64,000 nucleotides of DNA from NCBI RefSeq assembly GCF_004345245.1, contig NZ_SLUQ01000007.1, positions 434,001-498,000 on the forward strand, given 5' to 3'. Both the position numbers and the translations under genes were made by a program. Under the pieces are notes generated by a model, which saw only the letters and a list, made by a program, of their open reading frames with translations, made no database searches and was not told the DNA's origin. Each line of letters opens with the position of its first letter. Position 1 is the stretch's first letter. Shown here one piece after another: positions 33,992 through 42,329 of the stretch. The DNA is from Rhizobium sp. BK251. GTDB taxonomy: Bacteria; Pseudomonadota; Alphaproteobacteria; Rhizobiales; Rhizobiaceae.

Positions 33992-34000
33992 GTGGTCAAC

Positions 34001-34204
34001 ATGATCACGAACCAGTCAATCATCGACAGCATCGAAAAGCACTGCCTAGCAACAGGCATGGCGTCCTCCACGTTCGGTCGCAAGGCCGTCAACGATGGGA
34101 AGCTCATCGCGAGGCTGAAGGACGGGAAACCGATCAGCATCGACACATACAACCGCATCATGGCGTTCATCGATGCGGCCGAGACGGCGGAGGCGGCGCA
34201 ATGA
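34001..34204 (+). CDS. Cro-like phage regulator
   Basis: 67 residues (a GTG at 33992 is an alternative). A helix-turn-helix is visible (GMASSTFGRKAVNDGKLIAR, followed by LKDGKPISIDTYNRIMAFID), typical of small phage and plasmid Cro-like proteins. It is the first gene right of the repressor and is divergent from it, the classical cro position. The ATGA overlap with the next gene couples it to the early operon. Confidence 0.75.
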   Translation: MITNQSIIDSIEKHCLATGMASSTFGRKAVNDGKLIARLKDGKPISIDTYNRIMAFIDAAETAEAAQ

Positions 34205-34833
34205 TCGATCGGAGCCAGCGCGTTTATTTCGCAAGATGCATCGGCCCAACGGGGGATCCGATAGGAGCGTACAAAATAGGCTGCTCGTACGGATGGAATG
34301 AAAGGGCCAAGCAAATCGGCTCTGGAATGCCGTTCACCGTCGAAATTGAAGCAACTGTTCTTGGCGGATACGTGATGGAGAAAGCTCTCCACATCAGCCT
34401 CAAGGAAGACTGCATCTCCGGAGAATATTTCCACGCGAGAGGCAGGGTGCTTGAGTTCGTCAAGCGCTGCGCCACTACCGGAAGCCCTTATCTCAACATT
34501 AAGGACACCGCCGGAACTGACACTCTTCCAGAAGGTGCCCTTCAGGCATTCATGACATTTCATGGAGTCACGCTTGCAGAGGCATGTGCGGTTCTGGGGT
34601 TCCGAGAAAGTGACTACGAAAAGCGGGCTTCCAAGAAGAGCTATCGGTCCAGCAAGGTTGTCGCTGCAGTTGCCATAGTTGCAGCTAGACGAGGTCAATA
34701 CGTCAACTGGCCGACCGACGCTCTGCGCGGGTTGCTTGGACACGAGTCTGTGGTTCTCAAGCAGAACCGGGAACAAGATCGGGTTAGGGAAGCGAAAGTA
34801 GCTGCTGCGGCTAATCTGGCGGTGTCGGCATGA
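34201..34833 (+). CDS. GIY-YIG-like (T5orf172/MUG113) protein
   Basis: 210 residues. The N-terminal 85 residues match the T5orf172 group of GIY-YIG nucleases: VYFARC, then AYKIGCSYGWNERAKQIGSG, then the conserved glutamate in YVMEKALHISL and the EYFHA end. The C-terminal part is helical and uncertain. Such proteins are common in phages near regulators; whether it cuts DNA is not known. Confidence 0.75.
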   Translation: MIDRSQRVYFARCIGPTGDPIGAYKIGCSYGWNERAKQIGSGMPFTVEIEATVLGGYVMEKALHISLKEDCISGEYFHARGRVLEFVKRCATTGSPYLNIKDTAGTDTLPEGALQAFMTFHGVTLAEACAVLGFRESDYEKRASKKSYRSSKVVAAVAIVAARRGQYVNWPTDALRGLLGHESVVLKQNREQDRVREAKVAAAANLAVSA

Positions 34834-35156
34834 ACCAGTGGTCATTCGACATCACCGCCGCCCCGCGCGACCGTCATCTCTGGCTCGCATCCGAGTGCAA
34901 GAAGGTCATCAAGTCCTACTGGGACGAGAAGCGCGGACAGTGGTCCGGTTTCGCGACGAACGGCAAGGCTCCCGTCGCGTGGCAGCACTTCGTAGTTCCA
35001 GAGTATCCATTCCGAGCGAAAGCATCCGATGACAACGGCGCAACAGGGCAGTCCGAAAAGGTGACAGCCGACCGCGTGACGGGAGATGCGAGTAGGCCGA
35101 GCCGGGGCGGCGATTCCCCGGCATTCATTCTCGACGACTGCGGGAGCGGACAGTGA
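34830..35156 (+). CDS. Phage hypothetical protein
   Basis: 108 residues. The N-terminal half (WSFDITAAPRDRHLWLASEC ... WDEKRGQWSGF ... APVAWQHFV) has the tryptophan pattern of small phage proteins that begin with DI.SAPRDG. The C-terminal half is polar and variable. Overlaps both neighbours by four bases. Function unknown. Confidence 0.6.
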   Translation: MNQWSFDITAAPRDRHLWLASECKKVIKSYWDEKRGQWSGFATNGKAPVAWQHFVVPEYPFRAKASDDNGATGQSEKVTADRVTGDASRPSRGGDSPAFILDDCGSGQ

Positions 35157-35263
35157 CTCCGATCCTCCCACGCAGCTCACTCGATGCAGTCGCCCAGCGC
35201 GCCGTTGAAGGCGCGACGCCGAACGATCGGTCAAATCAACCAAGACAATGGAGGGGAAAATGA
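35153..35263 (+). CDS. Very short phage gene (36 aa)
   Basis: Starts at GTG 35153, overlapping the stop of the gene before (GTGA), and ends with a TGA overlapping ATG 35260 (ATGA). It encodes VTPILPRSSLDAVAQRAVEG plus 16 further polar residues. The junctions with both neighbours support translation. No function. Confidence 0.5.
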   Translation: MTPILPRSSLDAVAQRAVEGATPNDRSNQPRQWRGK

Positions 35264-35553
35264 AATTCGCATCAATCGCAATCGCATCTCTCATCCTGGC
35301 AACTCCGGCCGCAGCGGGCGATAGCCTGAAGATGGCAGCTCTCTTCGCCCTGCAGGTCGATACCTGCGGCGAGAAGGCGGACAGCGACTTCCTACGCGAG
35401 ATCATCGTTCATGGCTCCGTCGAGGAAAACGTCACGCTGAACGACGCGTTCAACATCGTCCGCGGCATGCAGCGAGCCTACACCGACATCGCAGTATCGC
35501 TTGGCACGTCTGAATACTGCGCTTCGACCAAGCAGTTGAGGACACGGCAGTGA
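35260..35553 (+). CDS. Small exported phage protein
   Basis: 97 residues. A Sec signal peptide is clear (MKFASIAIASLILATPAAAG). The mature part is a short helical domain with two cysteines (VDTCGEKADSDFLREIIVHG, SEYCAS) that could form a disulfide in the periplasm. Exported phage proteins expressed early often alter the host envelope or superinfection, but I cannot assign one. Confidence 0.65.
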   Translation: MKFASIAIASLILATPAAAGDSLKMAALFALQVDTCGEKADSDFLREIIVHGSVEENVTLNDAFNIVRGMQRAYTDIAVSLGTSEYCASTKQLRTRQ

Positions 35554-35675
35554 TCTGGCCGATCCTCCTCGTGCTCGTCCTGATCTGGGGCGCGCCAAAA
35601 ATCTACGGTTTTCACATCGAGGCTCTCCGGCAGGACGCTGAGACAGAGCGAGACAGGAAGGATGGTCTGGCATGA
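35550..35675 (+). CDS. Very short phage membrane protein (41 aa)
   Basis: Starts at GTG 35550 overlapping the preceding stop and ends at a TGA overlapping ATG 35672. It has one membrane helix (IWPILLVLVLIWGAPKIYGF) and a charged tail with DAETERDRKDG. It is too short for standard gene calls, but coupled at both ends. Confidence 0.6.
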   Translation: MIWPILLVLVLIWGAPKIYGFHIEALRQDAETERDRKDGLA

Positions 35676-35878
35676 GCGGGTTTCTGATTTTCTTCTCCAG
35701 CCTGTTGGCCGCGTTGGTTGTCGGCTTCTGTTTCGGCTGTGCGGTCTTCGCTCTTCGTGCCGCTTGGAAGTCAGGCGAGATTGCCAAGGACGAGGACGAT
35801 GTGTCCGGCGCTGAAGAAGGCGTTCACCCGGCATTTCTGATCTCGGCTTTCGAAGGCCAGATGCGAGGCGCGCTGTGA
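35672..35878 (+). CDS. Small phage membrane protein
   Basis: 68 residues with one membrane helix (FLIFFSSLLAALVVGFCFGC) and a soluble acidic tail ending in SAFEGQMRGAL. It follows another single-helix protein and may form a pair with it. Function unknown. Confidence 0.6.
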   Translation: MSGFLIFFSSLLAALVVGFCFGCAVFALRAAWKSGEIAKDEDDVSGAEEGVHPAFLISAFEGQMRGAL

Positions 35879-36153
35879 GCGTCTCTCCCTCCAAAACCCT
35901 CCCGGAGCCATCGCGAGAAGCCGTTATCTATAAGGCCCTCAGCGATGCGTATCCGGTGGCGGTATCTGCAAAGTCACTTATGGAAATCTCCGGTCTGGCT
36001 TGGCGGTCTGAGCCGGTTCTTTCCTTCCACATGCTTTGCATCTCATTGGCGAAGATCAGGGTGGGCTTGTCGAGGCAGCGTTTCCGTCTGGATCGCACCG
36101 GCTCCACTCCTGAGGACTCCTACTGGCTTCACAAGTGCGTCGGCGGCGTCTGA
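35875..36153 (+). CDS. Phage winged-helix-like protein
   Basis: 92 residues starting at GTG. The pattern EAVIYKALSDAYPVAVSAKS, LAWRSEPVLSFHMLCISLAK, then RQRFRLDR suggests a small winged helix like those of response-regulator output domains. Overlaps the membrane-protein gene by four bases. Role unknown; probably regulatory. Confidence 0.55.
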   Translation: MSVSPSKTLPEPSREAVIYKALSDAYPVAVSAKSLMEISGLAWRSEPVLSFHMLCISLAKIRVGLSRQRFRLDRTGSTPEDSYWLHKCVGGV

Positions 36154-36169
36154 CGCAGAACCTGAAAAC

Positions 36170-36205
36170 CCCAGCCCCGACGATGGTCAACATATCAGGG
36201 CTGGG
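36170..36205. repeat. 8-bp inverted repeat between phage genes
   Basis: CCCAGCCC (36170-36177) and GGGCTGGG (36198-36205), loop 20 nt, in the 110-bp gap after the winged-helix gene. No T run follows; it may affect message stability or the upstream start choice of the next gene. Confidence 0.5.
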
Positions 36206-36263
36206 AAACATGAACTGGATGAAATTCAACCAGAACGAATCAAAGAAACAGCAGGGAAAACAG

Positions 36264-36620
36264 ATGTCTTTTGTAGATGCGTACTCGCCGGACAGGGCGT
36301 CTGGCTATGCCAAAAAGCTCTTTCAATTGGTCGTGAAAGGCTGGGGGGATCAACCCCTAGCCGTCAAGGAATGCGCCAAGCGGAGTCGCATGTCCGAGAG
36401 AAGCTATGAGCGCCTGATGAAGGGCGAAACCAAAGACCCGAAGCTGACTGTCCTCGGTCGGGTCCGAGGCGCGTATTTGGATTACTGCCAGGAGCAGATC
36501 GCGCGCCTCCAGCATGAAATTCACATCGAGATGACGAGGAACTCTGATGGCTCTTTTGAAGGTCTGGCTGCTGAGGCTGAGGCTTTGGCGGATAAAATCA
36601 GGAAAGCGAAAGGAAGGTGA
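36264..36620 (+). CDS. Phage hypothetical DNA-binding-like protein
   Basis: 118 residues from ATG 36264 (AGGGA upstream); ATG 36210 in frame is an alternative. A helix-turn-helix-like stretch is visible (AKRSRMSERSYERLMKGETK), followed by helices (YLDYCQEQIARLQHEIHIEM) and an acidic-basic tail. Proteins of this shape recur in rhizobial prophages. Function unknown. Confidence 0.6.
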   Translation: MSFVDAYSPDRASGYAKKLFQLVVKGWGDQPLAVKECAKRSRMSERSYERLMKGETKDPKLTVLGRVRGAYLDYCQEQIARLQHEIHIEMTRNSDGSFEGLAAEAEALADKIRKAKGR

Positions 36621-36623
36621 CCG

Positions 36624-37148
36624 ATGACGGCAGCCGCAGGGCATAACGCAGAAAAGGCAGAGCGTGACCGCCGGGTCACGTTCTCATACTACCACCGCAA
36701 GGATCGTGAGATCGCCGCCCGCATGCGCGAACTCGCAGAGCAGAAGAAGTCGAACCGGCAGAACGCAAAGGCTGCCGGGTTCGCATCTGCCAAGCTTGAC
36801 CACTACCTCAAGTCCTTCCTCGCCGAGGATCAGGATAAGCCGGTCGACAAGCATCGGTCTGAACGTGAAAATTTGATCTGGTTAGGTCTCATTCACGACA
36901 ATCCGCAGGGCGACCTTCTCGCCGATCGCGCCAGCCGCGAGCAGCTTATCGCTGCGCAGGGCTTCCACGCCGGCCTGAACGGCCTTGATCGCATCTCCAG
37001 TTACGCCGCCGGCAGTACCGAGGATAAGGCGTGGCTTGAGAGCTACGAGGCCGGAAAGAAGGAATACGAGACCATCGTCCCCGACATCGTTGCCCGCATC
37101 GAGGCCGCATCCGACCCGGAAGCGCCGCCGACCGACGACGAAGACTGA
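36624..37148 (+). CDS. Phage helical protein, possibly GapR-like
   Basis: 174 residues. A basic helical N-terminal region (DREIAARMRELAEQKKSNRQ, NAKAAGFASAKLDHYLKSFL) is loosely reminiscent of GapR/DUF2312, a DNA-binding protein of Alphaproteobacteria. The second half (EYETIVPDIVARIEAASDPE) is acidic. The similarity is weak and the call tentative. Confidence 0.5.
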   Translation: MTAAAGHNAEKAERDRRVTFSYYHRKDREIAARMRELAEQKKSNRQNAKAAGFASAKLDHYLKSFLAEDQDKPVDKHRSERENLIWLGLIHDNPQGDLLADRASREQLIAAQGFHAGLNGLDRISSYAAGSTEDKAWLESYEAGKKEYETIVPDIVARIEAASDPEAPPTDDED

Positions 37149-37234
37149 GTTCCCCGCAGGCGTCTGATCCTCCCAAGCCAGACGCCCGACTATCGGCGCG
37201 CGAATGCGCCGAACTTCTCTCCGAGGGCGACACG

Positions 37235-37588
37235 ATGAATATTGCACCGAGAATCCAGAGCTATACATGCCCTTGCTGCCAAGGCTTCATTGGAGAGGCA
37301 GCGCCAATAGATGCCGTGCTTGAGCGTGTTGCTCGCGGGCAGCAGAAAACCATCCTCGAGCTTCTTTCCCGACGTGTGGGCCGAACAGTGGCCAAGGAGA
37401 GCGTTCTAGCGCTCCTCTACGACGATCGAGCCGACGGCGGTCCAGACAATGCCTCCCTCGTGCTCTCGACCCAACTCTACTACCTGCGCAAGTTCATCGG
37501 TGCTTACGGTTGGTCGATCGTCACCAGCGGCGGCGGCAGAGGGTCAGCCACATTCTACAGGCTCATTCCGACGGAGGCAGGACAATGA
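37235..37588 (+). CDS. Phage winged-helix protein with CPCC zinc motif
   Basis: 117 residues. YTCPCCQG near the N-terminus is a half zinc site. Residues about 35-115 resemble an OmpR-type winged helix (TILELLSRRVGRTVAKESVL, LVLSTQLYYLRKFIGAYGWS, ATFYRLIP). It probably controls phage transcription or replication. The stop overlaps the next ATG by four bases. Confidence 0.65.
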   Translation: MNIAPRIQSYTCPCCQGFIGEAAPIDAVLERVARGQQKTILELLSRRVGRTVAKESVLALLYDDRADGGPDNASLVLSTQLYYLRKFIGAYGWSIVTSGGGRGSATFYRLIPTEAGQ

Positions 37589-38205
37589 TCGTGATGGGTC
37601 TCGACCTCGCAACAACATCAGGATGGGCAGTGCGCGACAGCGCCAAGCATCGCTCTTCCATCATCTGCGGCACGTTCTCGGTCAAGGATTACGACTGGGA
37701 AGAGAAATACGCCATCGCCGCGAACCTCTTCTATCGCCTCGTCAAGGACCATCGTCCCGACTTCGTCGCCATCGAGCGCCCGGAACACGGCGTTCGGCAG
37801 TTCAAGAAGAAGGGCAAGACCGACCTCACCGGCGAGGAGCAGACAGTCTCCACGATCAACCCGGCTGCTTTGCAGCTCACCGGTATCGCCGGCGCGGTGA
37901 TCGCGATCTGCCAGATCCGCAACATTCCCTATGGAACCATCGCCGCCACGTCCTGGCGCCCGGTCTACTACGGCAAGGGCGTGAAGCCGCCGGAGGGAAA
38001 GGACTGGAAGGATCTGGCGATCGAGTCCTGCAACCGCGAACACATCGCTCTCCCTACCACAAAGGCAGAGCAGCGCGACGCGGCCGAGGCGGTCGGGGTC
38101 TGCACATGCTGGCACAACTGCGCCATTCCGGAAATCAAGTGGATGCAGCAGCGGTTCATGGAGCTTCGGTCCGGTGCTTTCGAAGCCAAGAGGAGCGCGG
38201 CATGA
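37585..38205 (+). CDS. RuvC-like Holliday junction resolvase
   Basis: 206 residues with the RNase H fold. Likely catalytic acids are D in MGLDLATTSGWAV, E in FVAIERPEHG and the late D/E in EQRDAAEAVGVC. It would resolve branched recombination or replication intermediates before packaging. It precedes a SNF2-like helicase with a four-base overlap. Confidence 0.8.
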   Translation: MIVMGLDLATTSGWAVRDSAKHRSSIICGTFSVKDYDWEEKYAIAANLFYRLVKDHRPDFVAIERPEHGVRQFKKKGKTDLTGEEQTVSTINPAALQLTGIAGAVIAICQIRNIPYGTIAATSWRPVYYGKGVKPPEGKDWKDLAIESCNREHIALPTTKAEQRDAAEAVGVCTCWHNCAIPEIKWMQQRFMELRSGAFEAKRSAA

Positions 38206-39596
38206 ACGCCTACGCTGACTTCCTTGCCCGAAAGCGCATCAACGACCCTGAGACCGGTATATCCGCCGTGGGCGTTCTTCCGGCTGTCATGAAGCCACAT
38301 CAGGCCGATATCGTCCGCTGGGCTCTTCGCCGCGGTCGCGCCGCGGTCTTCGCCGGCACCGGCCTGGGCAAAACCCTCATGGAAATCACATGGTCATCCA
38401 GGGTGTCAGAGCACACCGGCAAGCCGACGTTGATATTCGCACCTCTCGCGGTTGCTGAGCAGCATATATCGGAAGCCGAAAAGTTCGGTATGGCTGCCAA
38501 CCTTGTATCATTCCATCCGGACGAAGGGTGGGGAGTGAACGTCTCGAACTACCAGAAGATGGATCACTTTGACCTGTCGGCGTTTGGCGGCATCTGCCTG
38601 GACGAGAGCTCGATCCTCAAGAGCACTGATGGCAAGTACCGGACCCGCCTCATCGAGGAATGCGCAAAGATACCGTTCCGCCTTGCCGCCACCGCAACGC
38701 CGGCGCCAAACGACTTCATGGAGCTCGGGAACCACGCTGAATTCCTCGGCGTCATGTCCTACACCGACATGCTAGCCACATTTTTCACACACGACGGCGG
38801 CGACACGCAGAAGTGGCGATTGAAGGGACACGCGGAAACGGAGTTTTGGAAGTGGATGGCATCATGGGCAGTCATGCTCCGAAAGCCCTCCGATCTTGGA
38901 TACGACAACGCCGGATACGATCTTCCTCCGCTCCATTACCACCAGCACACGGCAGGCGTCGATTACGCACCGAGCATGGACACCGGACTGCTCTTCCCGA
39001 TGGAAGCGCGCACTCTGCAGGAGCGCATAGCGGCCCGCAGGGACAGCGTGGGCGAGCGCGTCAATCTCGCGGTGCAGATGACACCTGCGGACCGTCCCTT
39101 CGTTTGGTGGTGCAATCTGAACGGTGAAGCTGATGCATTGGCGAAGCTGATCCCAGGAGCGGTCAATCTCTCCGGTGCTGACAAGGACGACGACAAGCGG
39201 CACAAGCTGGTCGACTTTTCGCAAGGTCGTATCCGCGTCCTGATCACCAAGCCATCGATCGCCGGGTTCGGCATGAACTGGCAGCACTGCGCCGATACGG
39301 GGTTTGTCGGGCTCAATGACAGCTTCGAGCAAATCTATCAGGCCATCCGTCGTTTCTGGCGCTTCGGGCAAACAAACCCAGTCAACGTTCACTTCATCGC
39401 ATCCGAGATGGAAGGAGCGACCGTCGCCAATATCAGACGCAAAGAGATTGATGCGGAGCGCATGGCCGCCGCCATGGTTCTGCATATGGCCGATCTTTCC
39501 AGCGCAGCCGTGCGCGGGTCCGTGCGCGACCGACCGGACTACGATCCGAAAATTCCGATGAAAATTCCATCTTGGGTAGGGGAGTGCGCGGCATGA
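38202..39596 (+). CDS. SNF2-family helicase-like ATPase
   Basis: 464 residues. Walker A AGTGLGKT is at 51-58, motif II reads LDESS (in place of DEAH), motif III LAATATPAPND, and motif VI QAIRRFWRFGQ. This is the compact SNF2/DEAD ATPase found in many phages. It may remodel or translocate on DNA during phage replication or, with the methylase encoded next, in DNA modification. The start is coupled to the resolvase stop. Confidence 0.88.
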   Translation: MNAYADFLARKRINDPETGISAVGVLPAVMKPHQADIVRWALRRGRAAVFAGTGLGKTLMEITWSSRVSEHTGKPTLIFAPLAVAEQHISEAEKFGMAANLVSFHPDEGWGVNVSNYQKMDHFDLSAFGGICLDESSILKSTDGKYRTRLIEECAKIPFRLAATATPAPNDFMELGNHAEFLGVMSYTDMLATFFTHDGGDTQKWRLKGHAETEFWKWMASWAVMLRKPSDLGYDNAGYDLPPLHYHQHTAGVDYAPSMDTGLLFPMEARTLQERIAARRDSVGERVNLAVQMTPADRPFVWWCNLNGEADALAKLIPGAVNLSGADKDDDKRHKLVDFSQGRIRVLITKPSIAGFGMNWQHCADTGFVGLNDSFEQIYQAIRRFWRFGQTNPVNVHFIASEMEGATVANIRRKEIDAERMAAAMVLHMADLSSAAVRGSVRDRPDYDPKIPMKIPSWVGECAA

Positions 39597-40585
39597 TCAA
39601 CGCCGTCGACCAGGTTATAACGGACCGCTATGCCATTTATCAGGGTGACGCCTGCGAGCTCATCCGCGGTGTTTCAGGCGAAAGCGTCCATTTCGGTATT
39701 CATAGCCCGCCATTCGAGGGGCTCTACAAGTTCTCGAACTATGACCGAGACATCAGCAACAACGATGGTCCGCAGTTCTGGGAGCACTATGCATTCCTGA
39801 TCTCCGAGCTGTTTCGCGTTACAAAAGCCGGCCGCATACACTCCGTCCATTGCATGCAACTGCCGACCAGCAAGACACGGCACGGCTTTATCGGTATGCG
39901 CGATTTCCGTGGTGAGATCGTGCGCGCCTACGAAGATGCCGGGTGGATATTTCATTCCGAGGTCTGCATCTGGAAAGACCCGGTGATCGCTCAGCAGCGG
40001 ACCAAGTCCATTCGGTTGCTTCATAAGCAGATCACGAAGGATAGCACGATCAGTGGCATGGGCCTTGCCGACTACATCGTGTCGTTTCGCAAGCCGGGCG
40101 ACAATGAAAACCCTGTCGATGGCATGTTCGATCGTTGGTCCGGTGACGACAGCCTAGATATCAGTCGCGAAGCCTACGAGCGTCATCGCAAGCAGACCGA
40201 AGCTGAGGGGCGCAAGGCGTGGCCCTTCGAGCAGTGGCGATCAATCTTGGTTTGGCAGCGATACGCGTCGCCGGTCTGGATGGACATCAATCAGACGAAC
40301 ACGCTGCAGTACCGCGCTGGTCGCGACGAAAAGGACGAGCAGCATATTTCCCCGCTGCAATTGGACGTGATCGAGCGATGCCTCGATCTTTGGTCTGCTC
40401 CTGGCGAAACTGTCCTCACACCATTTCTCGGCATTGGCAGCGAGGTCTATAGCGCCGTCAAGCTCGGTCGGAAGGGCATCGGCTTCGAGCTCAAGCCATC
40501 CTATTTCCGACAGGCATTAAAGAATATCGCGGAACTCGATCGCGAAAAGACTGACACGCTCTTTTCGATGGTGGGTGCAGCATGA
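39593..40585 (+). CDS. Phage DNA methyltransferase (N4/N6 type)
   Basis: 330 residues. The catalytic motif reads HSPPFEGLYKF (SPPF/Y), and the SAM motif FLGIGSEVYSAVKLGRKGIG lies near the C-terminus, so motif IV precedes motif I (beta class). It methylates exocyclic amines in DNA, probably N4-cytosine or N6-adenine at an unknown site. It follows the helicase with a four-base overlap. Likely roles are protection from host restriction or replication control. Confidence 0.88.
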   Translation: MINAVDQVITDRYAIYQGDACELIRGVSGESVHFGIHSPPFEGLYKFSNYDRDISNNDGPQFWEHYAFLISELFRVTKAGRIHSVHCMQLPTSKTRHGFIGMRDFRGEIVRAYEDAGWIFHSEVCIWKDPVIAQQRTKSIRLLHKQITKDSTISGMGLADYIVSFRKPGDNENPVDGMFDRWSGDDSLDISREAYERHRKQTEAEGRKAWPFEQWRSILVWQRYASPVWMDINQTNTLQYRAGRDEKDEQHISPLQLDVIERCLDLWSAPGETVLTPFLGIGSEVYSAVKLGRKGIGFELKPSYFRQALKNIAELDREKTDTLFSMVGAA

Positions 40586-42033
40586 ACGCCCATCCAAGAG
40601 ACATCCACGGTTCGCCGACACTGCCCGACGCGATCGAGGCCGAGCAGGCGCTACTCGGCGCTCTCCTGATGAGGAACGACTGCATCGACGATATCCCGTC
40701 GAGCTTTGAGCCCAACCACTTCGAGGAGCAGATCCACCGGCTGATGTTCGAAGGCATGATCGAACTGCGCACCGCCGGCAAGACGTTCAGCCCGATCACG
40801 CTCAAGGGCATGTTGCCTAACCAGCCGATCGGCGGGATCAGCATCGCTCAGTACATGTCCCGCCTGATGGGCGAGGCGGTCGGATACTTCGGCGTCAAGG
40901 ATTGGTGCAGGGCAATCACGGCCGCCGCTGCCCGGCGTGAGCTTTACGGACTCGCCGATGACCTCAGGCAGATATCGCTTGAGGAAGAGCTGCGGATACC
41001 CGACGACGTCGATGCGCTACGCCAGCGCCTCGCAGAGGTCACCAGGAGCCTCGCTGGTGAGGAAGCGACCTTTTCCCTTGCCGACGCCATCGACAACTCA
41101 TTCGAGGCCGTCAACGACGCGTCGCGCGGCCGCAAGGCGGAAGGGGTGGACCCTGGCATTCCCGAGGTGATGCAGCTCACCGGCCCATGGCAGAAGGGAC
41201 AGCTCATCATCATCGGCGGCGGCGTCAAGCAGGGCAAAACAGCGCTCGCGATGCAATGCATGTTCGAGATCGCCAAGTCGGCCCCGGTCTTCCTCTACAG
41301 CGGCGAGATGACGGTCAAGCAGATCATCATGCGCGAGCAGGCCCGCCGAACCGGCATATCGGCCCGTCAGCAGCAGCGCGGCCGCGTCTCCGATCAGGAA
41401 GTCCAGATGCTTCTCGAGGCCGGTGTGGAGATCAAGCGGTCCCAGCATATCGAGATCGACACCCGAAAGATGACGCTCGACCAGATCGGCCGCAAGGCGC
41501 GGGCCCTCAAGAAATCCCACAACATCGGCGCCGTCTTCGTCGACCACATCGGCAAGATCCAATGGGAAGGAAAGATGCAATACGAGGAGGAGTTCAAGCA
41601 GGGGCAGATCGCGACGTCGAAGCTGAAAGACCTCGCCATGGAACTTGATCTCCCGGTCGTCGCACTTACCCATCTGAAGAAGTCTGCATTTCAGGAGTAT
41701 CAGGGCAGCAGCCTCGAGAAGCGCCTTCACGCAGTCTTGCACCGCCGCCCGACCTACCGCGACCTTATCGGCAACATGGATAAGGACGCCGACCAGGTGA
41801 TCATCCCATTCCAGCCGCGGCCGATCCTGGCCGGAATGGAGCCGGGGGAGGGAACACCGGACTGGAACGTCTGGAAATCCCTCATGGATCAGACAGAAGG
41901 CAAGGCGGAGATCCTGCTTTCCCTGTCTCGCGAGAGCGAGTTTCCCCGCCGCCGAGACATCGCCTGGGACGGCAATTCCACCAGCTACGGGCCTTCCTAC
42001 AAGGCGCAGATGAACAGCCGGGAGCTTTTCTGA
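40582..42033 (+). CDS. DnaB-like replicative DNA helicase
   Basis: 483 residues. The N-terminal DnaB domain begins HGSPTLPDAIEAEQALLGAL. The RecA-like domain has Walker A GGGVKQGKT at 212-220, Walker B-like AVFVDHIGKI and the later VALTHLKK. It would unwind phage DNA at the fork. The start overlaps the methyltransferase by four bases. A DnaA domain-IV protein is encoded 300 bp downstream, suggesting a phage replication set. Confidence 0.9.
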   Translation: MNAHPRDIHGSPTLPDAIEAEQALLGALLMRNDCIDDIPSSFEPNHFEEQIHRLMFEGMIELRTAGKTFSPITLKGMLPNQPIGGISIAQYMSRLMGEAVGYFGVKDWCRAITAAAARRELYGLADDLRQISLEEELRIPDDVDALRQRLAEVTRSLAGEEATFSLADAIDNSFEAVNDASRGRKAEGVDPGIPEVMQLTGPWQKGQLIIIGGGVKQGKTALAMQCMFEIAKSAPVFLYSGEMTVKQIIMREQARRTGISARQQQRGRVSDQEVQMLLEAGVEIKRSQHIEIDTRKMTLDQIGRKARALKKSHNIGAVFVDHIGKIQWEGKMQYEEEFKQGQIATSKLKDLAMELDLPVVALTHLKKSAFQEYQGSSLEKRLHAVLHRRPTYRDLIGNMDKDADQVIIPFQPRPILAGMEPGEGTPDWNVWKSLMDQTEGKAEILLSLSRESEFPRRRDIAWDGNSTSYGPSYKAQMNSRELF

Positions 42034-42329
42034 TGAACAAATTTGACGCAGGCGCCATGAAGACCCCGACCGGCTGGATCGGCTATTTCCGCATGGTGCA
42101 CCACGCCGAGAACCGAGTGCTGCGTAACGGCCGGCACGACATCATCTTCGCGACCGAGGCCGAGGCTCTGAAGGCGGCCAACACCGCGTTCTTCGAATAC
42201 CTCAACAGCCCAATCGTCGGAATCTCCTCCATGGGCGGCAGCAAGAAGGGCGTGGCGAAGAAGGCGGCCGAAGCGATCTTCCGAAAGGGCAAGCGGATCG
42301 AAGTCGAGCGCCGGAGGGCAACGGCATGA
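42033..42329 (+). CDS. Phage hypothetical protein
   Basis: 98 residues. A beta-rich N-terminal half (GWIGYFRMVHHAENRVLRNG) is followed by a basic C-terminal half (SKKGVAKKAAEAIFRKGKRI), perhaps a nucleic-acid-binding tail. It shares one base with the helicase stop and overlaps the next start by four bases. Function unknown. Confidence 0.6.
   Translation: MNKFDAGAMKTPTGWIGYFRMVHHAENRVLRNGRHDIIFATEAEALKAANTAFFEYLNSPIVGISSMGGSKKGVAKKAAEAIFRKGKRIEVERRRATA

Noticed and set aside
37449..39596. 715-codon frame starting within the winged-helix gene
   Set aside because: Only its 3' part (from 38202) is the SNF2-type gene; the upstream part is an out-of-frame shadow of the RuvC-like gene.
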